This document shows positions 4,785-11,851 of a stretch of 21,486 nt of DNA, piece by piece. Each line of letters begins with the position of its first letter. The stretch's first letter is position 1. Origin of the DNA: an uncultured Atopobiaceae bacterium (GTDB lineage: Bacteria > Actinomycetota > Coriobacteriia > Coriobacteriales > Atopobiaceae). The notes below the pieces were generated by a model that was not told where the DNA came from, ran no database searches, and was given only the letters and a program-made list of their open reading frames with translations. The DNA lies in assembly GCA_900770865.1 (NCBI GenBank), contig CAAGLU010000358.1, positions 1-21,486 on the forward strand, written 5' to 3'. The position numbers and the translations under genes were made by a program.

Positions 4785-7322
4785 TCAGACTCCCAGCCCG
4801 GCGAACCTCTCGTAGAACGCCTTCAGCCTGTCCATCACGCGCTGCTTCATGGTCTCATATGCGCCGCTCTTGCCGAAGCGGCTGGGCTTCCTGAGCATGA
4901 GAGAGGAGACCTCGGCGCCGCTCTCCGGGATGCCGCCGTCGCGGAAGGAGCGCTCGACGAGCTCGCGCGTCCTCGCGTCGTCGAGATTCTCCTCCGCGAT
5001 GATGGCGGCAAGCTCTGACTCACGCGCCTTCTCGACGTACCTCCTCCAGTCCGTCGTCACGTCCTCGGAGCGATCGAGGCCGTCGATGAAGCTCTCGATG
5101 AGGTCGCGCTTGTTGCGCAGGTCGTAGCTCGACGCGATGGCGCGCTCAACGTCGGCGATGATCACCTTGTCCTGGCAGTTGGAGTCGTGGTACTTCTGCA
5201 CGAGCATGAGGATGTAGTCGATGTTCACGTCGACCTGCTTGAGCAGCTCCACCTCGAAGACGAGGTCGTCGTTGATAATCGCCTGGTCGCCCGCCTGCGG
5301 GCGGTACTTCTGGTAGAGGTCGGTGTAGACGCTGCGGTAGTCCTGCTCGTCGCGAGGGGGCATCGGGTCGTCCTGGGCGAACTGGTCGAAGCTCGTCAGG
5401 ATGTTGCGCAGGCGCATGATCGTGCCCCAGAGGCGGATGAAAGCCCTCTCCGCATTCTCGCCGAGGGGGTCCTCGCCGGGCGCGAGCATGTCGTAGAGCT
5501 GCGCGAGCCGGTCCCTGTACTCGGCCAGGTACTCCCCATAGGGCTTCAGCAGCACGACGCCTCCGGCGTCCCTGTCGCCGAAGAGCGATATGGCTTCGTT
5601 CACTTCGTCCTCAAGGTTTCGGAAGCAGACGATGTTGCCGAAGTCCTTCACGGAGTTGAGAATGCGGTTCGTGCGGGAGAATGCCTGGATGAGGCCGTGC
5701 AGTCGCAGGTTCTTGTCGACCCAGAGGGTGTTCAGAGTGGTGACGTCGAAGCCTGTGAGGAACAAGTTCACTACGATGACCAGGTCGATTTCGCGATTCT
5801 TCAGGCGCTCCGAGAGGTCCTTGTAGTAGTTGTTGAACCCGTCGGCGCCGTCGGACGTCGAGAAGCTGGTGTGGAACATCTCGTTGTAGTCGGCGATTGC
5901 GTCCTCGAGGAAGTCGCGGTCGGGGGCGTCCAGGCTCTCGACGTCGAAGTCCTCCTCGGGAAGGCCGCTGCCCGAGTCGTCCTCGTTGACCCCGAAGCTG
6001 TAGATGAGGCCAACCTTCAGCTTCTCGCCGGGACGCTCCGCCTGAAGGCGCTTGAACGCCGAGTAGTAGGCCTTGGCCATGTCGATGGATTCCGTAGCGA
6101 AGAGCGAGTTGAACCCCATGACCCGGCGGTCCTTGAGCTTGTAGGAGCTCTGTCGCTTGGTTTTCTGGTCGAAATGGTCGAGGATGTAGGTGACGACCTC
6201 GTCCACGCGGCGCCTGTCCGCATAGGCACCCTTGCGGTAGATGTCGTAGACCTTCTCATCGGGGAACTCGTCCTTCTCCTTAATCGTCTTGATGTAGTCG
6301 ATGCGGAAGGGGAGCACGTTGCCGTCGCGGATGGCGTCCACGATGGTGTAGGTGTGAAGTCTGTCACCGAAGGCCTGCTCGGTCGTGCGAAGGTGCGGGT
6401 CGCCCCCGGCCAGCGCGTTCTCCGCGAAGATGGGTGTGCCAGTGAAGCCGAACAGGTGGTAGTTTCTGAAGTGCCTAGTGATGGCTCGGTGCATCTCGCC
6501 GAACTGGCTGCGATGGCACTCGTCGAAGATGATGACCACGTGCCTGTCGTAGATGGGGTGGTGTGGGTTCCTCCTGATGAAGACGCTGAGCTTCTGAATG
6601 GTCGTCACGAGGATGGGCTTCTCGTCGTCCGCGAGGTTGCGCGCGAGCTCGGCGGTGTTCTTCGAGCCGTCGACGGCGCCCTCCTCGAACTTGTTGTACT
6701 CGCGCATGGTCTGGTAGTCCAGGTCCTGGCGGTCGACCACGAACATGACCTTGTCGACGCCCTCCATGCCCGATGCCAGCCGCGCAGTCTTGAAGCTCGT
6801 GAGCGTCTTGCCCGAGCCCGTGGTGTGCCAGACATAGCCGCCCGCGCGGCGCGTGCCCAGCATCCGCCTGTCGTTCTCGCTCACGAGGATGCGGTTCAGG
6901 ATGCGCTCGGTCGCGACGATCTGGTAGGGCCGCATGACCTTGAGCACGTCGTCGGTGTCGAAGTCGCAGTAGCGCGTGAGGACGTTGAGAATGGTGTGTT
7001 TGGCGAGGAACGTCTTCGCGAACGGGATCAGCCCGCGTATGGGCTTGTTGTCGGCCGCGGCCCACCAGCTGGTGAACTTGAAGCTGTTGGAGGTCTTCCC
7101 GCCGGTTCGCCTGCCGTTCCGAGTCTCCTCGATGTGGGACCAGCGCGTGGTGTTGGAGTAGTACTTGGTGTGCGTGCCGTTGCTGATCACGAAGATCTGC
7201 ACGTACTCGAATCTTCCAGGGGATTCGCTCGGGCCAGATTCTCTCGTCCGCAGCTTTAATTTCTGTACACAGCAAAGAAATAGCAGATGTTTTCTTGCTG
7301 TCATACAAAGTTCTGGCACCAA
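4785..7322 (-). CDS. hsdR: Type I restriction enzyme R subunit (HsdR), 5'-truncated
   Basis: This is the ATP-dependent translocase subunit of a type I restriction system. Family character starts near 7211 with FEYVQIFVISNGTHTKYYSN. Then come the helicase motifs: Q-like RPYQIVATERIL, Walker A HTTGSGKT (residues 166-173 from 7322), VDRQDLD, the DECH-box DECHRSQFGEMH, FTGTP, LFLTGFDV and FSRTNRIL (motif VI), followed by a helical C-terminal domain. Intact HsdR proteins are about 1000 residues and begin with a PD-(D/E)xK nuclease domain. Here that domain is absent and the first ~37 codons of the frame show no similarity and no ribosome site. No hsdM or hsdS is in the window. The gene is most likely a truncated remnant that cannot cut DNA. 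Confidence 0.85.
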   Translation of the reverse strand: MVPELCMTARKHLLFLCCVQKLKLRTRESGPSESPGRFEYVQIFVISNGTHTKYYSNTTRWSHIEETRNGRRTGGKTSNSFKFTSWWAAADNKPIRGLIPFAKTFLAKHTILNVLTRYCDFDTDDVLKVMRPYQIVATERILNRILVSENDRRMLGTRRAGGYVWHTTGSGKTLTSFKTARLASGMEGVDKVMFVVDRQDLDYQTMREYNKFEEGAVDGSKNTAELARNLADDEKPILVTTIQKLSVFIRRNPHHPIYDRHVVIIFDECHRSQFGEMHRAITRHFRNYHLFGFTGTPIFAENALAGGDPHLRTTEQAFGDRLHTYTIVDAIRDGNVLPFRIDYIKTIKEKDEFPDEKVYDIYRKGAYADRRRVDEVVTYILDHFDQKTKRQSSYKLKDRRVMGFNSLFATESIDMAKAYYSAFKRLQAERPGEKLKVGLIYSFGVNEDDSGSGLPEEDFDVESLDAPDRDFLEDAIADYNEMFHTSFSTSDGADGFNNYYKDLSERLKNREIDLVIVVNLFLTGFDVTTLNTLWVDKNLRLHGLIQAFSRTNRILNSVKDFGNIVCFRNLEDEVNEAISLFGDRDAGGVVLLKPYGEYLAEYRDRLAQLYDMLAPGEDPLGENAERAFIRLWGTIMRLRNILTSFDQFAQDDPMPPRDEQDYRSVYTDLYQKYRPQAGDQAIINDDLVFEVELLKQVDVNIDYILMLVQKYHDSNCQDKVIIADVERAIASSYDLRNKRDLIESFIDGLDRSEDVTTDWRRYVEKARESELAAIIAEENLDDARTRELVERSFRDGGIPESGAEVSSLMLRKPSRFGKSGAYETMKQRVMDRLKAFYERFAGLGV

Positions 7323-7470
7323 ATATGTGGAAGTTACAGAAGACTTCCCTCAATAACCTAATCCATCTGCTCTAATTCAATCAAACTCAATTTTGTCAAA
7401 GCAGATGTACATACAAAGTTTTTTGTCACTAGTCCAGTTTTTGTGACATACTCTACGTGAACCTCAATGG
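7230..7470. repeat. AT-rich junction with repeated octamers and inverted repeats
   Basis: This stretch between the broken 5' end of hsdR and the divergent AlbA_2 gene is much richer in A+T than its surroundings. AGCAGATG occurs at 7282 and 7400, and its complement CATCTGCT at 7364-7371. CATACAAAGTT follows both plus-oriented copies (7302-7312 and 7410-7420). GGAAGT/ACTTCC (7329-7334, 7343-7348) form a small inverted repeat. TGTCAC/GTGACA (7424-7429, 7443-7448) overlap a candidate promoter for the AlbA_2 gene, TTGTCA (7423) and CATACT (7447). No gene is seen here. Confidence 0.5.
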
Positions 7471-7494
7471 TTGTCGCATGGTGAAGGGATTGTT

Positions 7495-8913
7495 ATGTCC
7501 GAATCAGAAGACCTCATCAAATCCGTGCTGCTTCGCAAGTGTGAAACGCCCACCCTTGAGGTCAAGGCAGCTATCAATGGGTCACCCAAGGTCTACGACA
7601 CACTTTCGAGCTTCTCGAACCAGACCGATGGTGGGGACATCGTTTTTGGCATTGACGAGAAGAGCGGCTTCTCAGTCACAGGAGTGTACGACGCCCAGAA
7701 GCTGCAGAAGGATCTTGTGGAGCAGTGCAAGGAGATGCAGCCCGAAATCAGGCCGAGCATAGAAGTCGTGACTTACGACGGAAAGACACTGGTCGTTGCC
7801 CATGTAGATGGCATACCCATGGGCATGCGTCCCGTCTACCGTAAAACCGCAGGAATCACCCGCGGGTCCTTCGTTCGGTCAGGAGACCAGGACATCCACA
7901 TGAACGCCGCGGAGCTTTACGAGATAGAGGCTTTCAAGAACGGCTATAGAGATGACCAGAGCGTTCCCAGCCTCTCCGACAACTCCATGCTCGACCCAGA
8001 CATGACGGAAGACCTTATCCATAGGGCAAAGGGCGAACGGCCGCATCTTGCCAAGCGGCCCGACAGCGAGGTTCTAAGACTCCTTGGAGCCGTCCGAGAC
8101 GAAAAACCAACCCTTGCAGGCCTCATGACACTCTCGGATTATCCGCAACAGGCCTACCCGAATCTCTGCGTGACGGCAATAGCGGTCGCGGGCACCCACA
8201 TATCCCAAGACGAGCTGGGCAATCGCTTTCTGGACAACAAGACCATAGAGGGCTCCATCGCCCAGATGATTGAGGAGACCATGCTCTTTGTGAGGAGAAA
8301 CACGAGGACAAAATCCGTCATTAAGGGAGCCGTCCGAGAGAATGTGCCCGAATACCCCGAAAGCGCTGTCCGAGAAATCGTGACCAACGCGCTCATGCAC
8401 CGGGATTACGGCCCCTACAGTAATGGGACCCCCGTTCGCGTTGTCATTTACTCGGACCGCATCGAGTGCTCCAACCCCGGCGGCATCTATGGCGGGCAGA
8501 GCATAGAAGACCTGGGCAGAGCGAACATCCAAACCCGCAACCCGGGTCTCGTATCCTTGCTCGAGATTCAAGGCGTGGCAGAGAACCGCCATTCGGGCAT
8601 TCCGGTCATACGAGACGAGATGAAAAAGGCAGGTCTCAGGCCACCAATCTTTCGCGACGAGAGGGGCTCATTCTCGGTCACGCTCTACAACGAGCCTCTC
8701 GCCAGCCAGAATCAGCCTCAGAGTCTCTCGGAGGAAGTCATACTGGATTTCTGCTCTGCGCCACGAAGCCGTCAAGAAATTGCAGAGCGTTTTGGTGTGA
8801 CCACAGCCTATGTTGCCCGCGTCTACCTAAACCCCCTTGTTCAGCGCGGTCTCTTGGCACTAACCATTCCCGACAAGCCCCAAAGCAAGAACCAGCGCTT
8901 CTATAGGGTCTAG
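7495..8913 (+). CDS. AlbA_2-domain / GHKL-ATPase / HTH protein
   Basis: A 472-residue protein of the Schlafen-AlbA_2 'putative DNA-binding plus ATPase' family. The ATG at 7495 is preceded by GAAGGGA; an upstream TTG has no ribosome site. The AlbA_2 domain is at about residues 15-140 (LEVKAAINGS, then GGDIVFGID, and the late GSFVRSG strand). A GHKL-type ATPase domain (HATPase_c_4) is at about 288-400, with the N-box EIVTNALMHRDY (Asn298) and the G1-like SNPGGIYGG. A C-terminal winged helix is at about 415-455 (SRQEIAERFGVTTAYVARV). The family is often found near restriction and other defence genes; a regulatory or nucleic-acid sensing role is usual speculation, not established. Its neighbour here is the hsdR remnant. 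Confidence 0.87.
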   Translation: MSESEDLIKSVLLRKCETPTLEVKAAINGSPKVYDTLSSFSNQTDGGDIVFGIDEKSGFSVTGVYDAQKLQKDLVEQCKEMQPEIRPSIEVVTYDGKTLVVAHVDGIPMGMRPVYRKTAGITRGSFVRSGDQDIHMNAAELYEIEAFKNGYRDDQSVPSLSDNSMLDPDMTEDLIHRAKGERPHLAKRPDSEVLRLLGAVRDEKPTLAGLMTLSDYPQQAYPNLCVTAIAVAGTHISQDELGNRFLDNKTIEGSIAQMIEETMLFVRRNTRTKSVIKGAVRENVPEYPESAVREIVTNALMHRDYGPYSNGTPVRVVIYSDRIECSNPGGIYGGQSIEDLGRANIQTRNPGLVSLLEIQGVAENRHSGIPVIRDEMKKAGLRPPIFRDERGSFSVTLYNEPLASQNQPQSLSEEVILDFCSAPRSRQEIAERFGVTTAYVARVYLNPLVQRGLLALTIPDKPQSKNQRFYRV

Positions 8914-8991
8914 GAGCTACAAATCCGCCTCGGAGGAGCCAAGGGGACTGCCCCTCCGCGCCCCTACTCCACCCCCAGCCCCGCACCAGAG

Positions 8992-9030
8992 CGGCGCCGC
9001 ACCAGCCAAGTTTGGCTTGGCACGGCGCCG
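8992..9030. terminator. GC-rich hairpin between convergent genes
   Basis: CGGCGCCG (8992-8999) pairs with CGGCGCCG (9023-9030), and an inner stem GCCAAG/CTTGGC (9005-9010, 9016-9021) extends it. It lies between the stops of the AlbA_2 gene (plus) and the RNA ligase gene (minus). There is no T-run, so it may be a weak terminator or an RNA 3'-end stabiliser. Confidence 0.45.
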
Positions 9031-9040
9031 CGCTTCTCGC

Positions 9041-10072
9041 CTACTTCTGCTTGAGGAGGTACTCGTTGTTGATTACCTTCATCGACAACGGCCCACCGAG
9101 AATCCCGCTGGTACGCGCGTCGAGCGCCCGGATGACTATCCCCTCCTTCCGGTGGCCGCGTACGTAGTTGCCCTTCGCACGCTCGAGCAACTCGTCGACG
9201 CTGCCATAGGGGAAGCGCTCGCCGCGTTCCTCCACCGGCACGTACTCGAGCCCAAGCCGTGCGCACACGTCGAGCATCTCGTCGAGGCCTAAGCGCCTAC
9301 CTGCGGCGATGTTGAGGACGGTGAACACAAACCAGTCGGGCTTGGGTAACCGCAAGGGATTGCCCTGTATCCCCTCGCCACAGAACTCGCCCTGAACTGC
9401 CACGTTGTCCATCCCCAACTCCGCCATGCGCTCCTCCACGCGGTGCTCGCGCGCGTACTTCCAGAACGAGCACTTCCCGTCATCTGCATACTCGAAGTTG
9501 TGGCCGCACACGCCGAACTTGCCGTTCATGCGATACATGGTCACGCTCGTACCGTCGAGCTTGGTGGTGATGTAGTAGGGAACGCCGGCAAACTCGTCGA
9601 TAAGACCGGGTTCTGCCTGCACGCGCACCTCGTTGGTCTTGGGTATCGCCGAGGGGACGGTCCCCACGATGGTGCCGCTGCCGGTCGCGCGTTCGGGAAT
9701 CTCCCACTCGCGCACGCCCAAGAGCTTGGTCACGTCCTGACCGGTGGCGTATTCGCCCTCGGGAAGGATGCTCATGGGGAGAATGAGCCCCTGCGAGACC
9801 TGACCTCGCAACTTCTGAGTGCGGAGCCTGAACCCCTCGCCCAAGACGTCACTCTTCCTGTAGCTGGTCGAGCGCAAGAACTCGAAGGTGTCGTTGACGG
9901 GAAGGAAGGAGTCTATCTCAAAGTAGACGCACCTGTCGCCCTTGCTGAACTCCCCCTTCTTTGTGACACACTTCCACCCGAGCACGCTTACGCACTCGAT
10001 GCGGTCGGCACCGGGGATGGGCGAGATGTCCCACACCACCTGCACCGATGCCAATTTTCTGCCGGTCGCCAT
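9041..10072 (-). CDS. RNA ligase, DraRnl (Rnl5)-like
   Basis: A 343-residue ATP-dependent RNA ligase joining a 3'-OH to a 5'-phosphate, of the type first described in Deinococcus radiodurans. The ATG at 10072 has an excellent AAAGGAGGT six bases upstream; the longer frame before it is not coding. An N-terminal OB-like domain (residues 1-150), a mark of this ligase type, precedes the nucleotidyltransferase domain. Motif I is KLDG with the AMP-accepting Lys171; QGEFCGEGIQGNPL (227-240) and FVFTVLNI (249-256) are motif III-like; motif IV is EGIVIR (310-315); motif V is SMKVINN (330-336, Lys332). All catalytic residues are present, so it looks active. A role in repair of cleaved RNA is inferred from the family; no kinase or phosphatase partner is nearby. 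Confidence 0.88.
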   Translation of the reverse strand: MATGRKLASVQVVWDISPIPGADRIECVSVLGWKCVTKKGEFSKGDRCVYFEIDSFLPVNDTFEFLRSTSYRKSDVLGEGFRLRTQKLRGQVSQGLILPMSILPEGEYATGQDVTKLLGVREWEIPERATGSGTIVGTVPSAIPKTNEVRVQAEPGLIDEFAGVPYYITTKLDGTSVTMYRMNGKFGVCGHNFEYADDGKCSFWKYAREHRVEERMAELGMDNVAVQGEFCGEGIQGNPLRLPKPDWFVFTVLNIAAGRRLGLDEMLDVCARLGLEYVPVEERGERFPYGSVDELLERAKGNYVRGHRKEGIVIRALDARTSGILGGPLSMKVINNEYLLKQK

Positions 10073-10124
10073 CTGCGACCTCCTTTCTGCCGAGGGTGTG
10101 GCGGGCCTTGCAAGTTCTGGATGT

Positions 10125-10212
10125 CCGAGCGCCTCCGGATGCGCTCGGGTCCCGTCCCTGCGAGCCACGTCACGCCCTCGACCTGCGTTATATTTCGGGA
10201 TGCTTCGAAGCA
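10125..10212 (-). promoter_or_regulatory. Promoter and leader hairpin of the RNA ligase gene
   Basis: On the minus strand a -10-like TATAAC (10192-10187) lies about 115 bases upstream of the ligase ATG. Just upstream of it is the perfect 12-bp palindrome TGCTTCGAAGCA (10201-10212), a candidate operator. The resulting leader contains a perfect 8-bp stem (10125-10132 with 10141-10148) with an 8-base loop. No known riboswitch is recognised. Confidence 0.45.
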
Positions 10213-10213
10213 G

Positions 10214-10245
10214 AAAAAACGGATCCAGGCATGGCCCAGATCCGT
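10214..10245 (-). terminator. Minus-strand intrinsic terminator upstream of the ligase gene
   Basis: On the minus strand ACGGATC (10245-10239) pairs with GATCCGT (10225-10219), with an inner GGC/GCC stem and ATG-size loop. A run of T follows (10219-10214). It ends whatever is transcribed from 10470-10560 and insulates the ligase promoter. Confidence 0.75.
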
Positions 10246-10273
10246 CTTCACCAAAGTGAGATGTAGGTTTTCC

Positions 10274-10468
10274 CTACGAGATGACCGACACAATGCGGCC
10301 GGAGAGGATCTGGAGATGTTGGCAGGCCTGGCCCGCCAACTGCCAAGACTGAGCGGGCAGCTGCGGCTGCTGGCTCAGCGAGAGCTCAAGCGTCTTTGGG
10401 CATGCGAGCACTGACGCGCCAGTGATGACGTCGCCGATCGCGAAGATATGTGCACCATGCCTTGCCAT
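10274..10468 (-). pseudogene. Small gene or oxidoreductase remnant with GD motif
   Basis: A 64-codon frame begins at ATG 10468 with GGAGAAG six bases upstream, and ends just before a strong terminator, so it looks like a true transcription unit. The N-terminal AHIFAIGDVITGASVLA resembles the C-terminal FAD-binding 'YAIGDV' segment of pyridine-nucleotide disulphide oxidoreductases (dihydrolipoamide dehydrogenase-like). The rest (Leu/Gln/Ser-rich) does not resemble that family. It may be the tail of a deleted flavoprotein gene or an unrelated small protein. The similarity is short and could be chance. Confidence 0.3.
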
Positions 10469-10558
10469 GCCGAGCTTCTCCAAGAGTGTTTGCGATGATC
10501 CGATTGATTGAGTGTTTCTGGCGCCGTGGGGCACTCGCGCTTCTTGCGCCCGCCCCCT

Positions 10559-10574
10559 GCAACCTGAAGGTTGC
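10559..10574. promoter_or_regulatory. Perfect palindrome, possible MerR-type operator
   Basis: GCAACCTGAAGGTTGC is a 7-2-7 perfect palindrome about 90 bases upstream of the small minus-strand gene. Its ACCT/AGGT core is like MerR-family operators, but no MerR gene is in the window. The surrounding 10469-10783 otherwise shows no gene. Confidence 0.35.
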
Positions 10575-10783
10575 CTGACCTTAGTACTCGCCTGCGACGG
10601 TTGTCAAGCCGTCACGCGCGAAATAGGCAGAGGGCTCGGTGTGCGGGACGCCCGCTCCGATGTCGCGGCCCACCCGGCATCTATACCAACCGCCACTCAG
10701 ATACGCACGCGAATCCGGGCTTCCTTGGTGAGCTCTGTTGTTGTAGAATAGAACAGATGTTCGAATCTGTTGGGGGAGGCGCA

Positions 10784-11731
10784 GTGGAGGAGGCAGGTCA
10801 TTGCAAGCCCAAGCTCACGCCCGAGGAGCAAATCGCTTTCCTCAGGCGCCGAGGTGTCTCGTTTAATCGCAGGGGCGAAGGCGGGGCCATGCGCTACCTT
10901 TCAACGGAGTCGTTCCTCTTCGCTACATACGCGTACCGCTCGCTATTCCCCAAGCGTATCGGCGGCGCACACGACGGCGAGTACGCGAACCTCGACTTCG
11001 GCGACCTTGTGGACCTCGAGCGGCTCGACCGCGAGCTCAGGGCGACGCTCCTGCCGCTCACCCTCGGCGCGGAGCACCTCGCGAAGGCGCGGGTGCTCGA
11101 CGAGGTCGCGAGGCGGCAAGCCGAGGACGGACACTCAATCGTAAGCGACTACATGGCGTCGCTCGCGCCAGCAGAGCGCTCCCGGAGGGAGGCCGAGATG
11201 GCGAGGCTGCGGCACGACGAGTACTCCGGGGACCTGTAGCGGCACTACGCAGGGGAGATGCCGATGTGGGTGCTGCTGGAGCTGGTCTCTTTTGGCACCG
11301 TCGCCGACCTGTACCGCTTCTGTGCGAACCGATGGAGCGACCGCACCATGCTGCGGGAGCACTACCTCCTCAGGTCGGCAAAGGGGGTCCGCAACGCCTG
11401 CGCCCACTCCTCCGCCATGATCAACGGCCTCGGTGCCGCAAGCCACGCCGCGAGACCGGCGCCGGACGCCCTCACCACCGCCCTGCGCGAAGCGGGATTC
11501 TCGAAGAGGTCGCGCTCCTCGCGCATGAGGAATCCGCGCCTCCAGCAGATCGCCTCACTCCTGCTCCTCCACAGGCACATGGCGAAGGGCACCGCGCTCG
11601 CGGACGAGGCGCCGGCCGAGCTCCGCGCCCTCGCCGATGACATTAGGGCCGTGCTCTCCGCCACCCGCCCCGACGCCGCCGCGGAGGCGTCCATGGAATT
11701 CCTCGCGGAGCTGGTTGACCGCTGGTTCTGA
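10784..11731 (+). pseudogene. Abi_2 (AbiD/AbiF-like) abortive infection gene with in-frame amber codon
   Basis: One continuous frame encodes an Abi_2-family protein (about 315 codons, normal family length) interrupted by TAG at 11237-11239. The GTG at 10784 has GGGGGAGG just upstream and gives MEEAGHCKPKLTPEEQIAFL. N-terminal family marks include LTPEEQIAFLRRRGV, YLSTESFLFATYAYRSLF and LRATLLPLTLGAEHLAKARV. After the stop, in the same frame, comes the highly typical MPMWVLLELVSFGTVADLYR, then the HEPN RNase-type motif RNACAH (R-x4-H, about 11390-11407). The stop separates the N-terminal half from the catalytic half. An ATG at 11264 has GGGGAG six bases upstream, so the second half could be re-initiated. 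The parent family aborts phage infection, probably by RNA cleavage. It is probably inactive unless readthrough or reassembly occurs. Confidence 0.82.
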
Positions 11732-11755
11732 TCGGGCATAGTGTGATTGGATGTC

Positions 11756-11773
11756 AAAACCCGAGAGGGTTTT
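11756..11773. terminator. Bidirectional A/T-flanked hairpin terminator
   Basis: AAAACCC-GAGA-GGGTTTT is a perfect 7-bp stem whose ends are A and T runs, so it works as a terminator on either strand. It lies between the convergent Abi_2 and MFS genes. Confidence 0.7.
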
Positions 11774-11777
11774 ATGT

Positions 11778-11811
11778 GGCGGGGACGCGCGAGCGTCTCC
11801 GCCTAATTTTT
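11778..11811 (+). terminator. Strong intrinsic terminator
   Basis: An 11-bp stem (11778-11788 with 11793-11803, one G-T type mismatch) closed by a GCGA tetraloop is followed by TAATTTTT. It lies 46 bases after the Abi_2 stop. Confidence 0.88.
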
Positions 11812-11851
11812 AGACAACCATCCGCAATCCGCAGCGAAGTCTTGTCCCTTT

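Noticed and set aside
5187..7259. 690-codon open frame on the plus strand opposite hsdR
   Set aside because: Composition is Val/Glu/Asp/Leu-rich without domains; it mirrors the codon use of hsdR on the other strand, which carries all helicase motifs.
9443..10414. 323-codon plus-strand frame opposite the RNA ligase
   Set aside because: Shadow frame; it crosses the ligase promoter and terminator region and shows no family marks.
10560..10660. tRNA-like fold
   Set aside because: Short stems can be drawn, but no acceptor/T-arm consensus is present.
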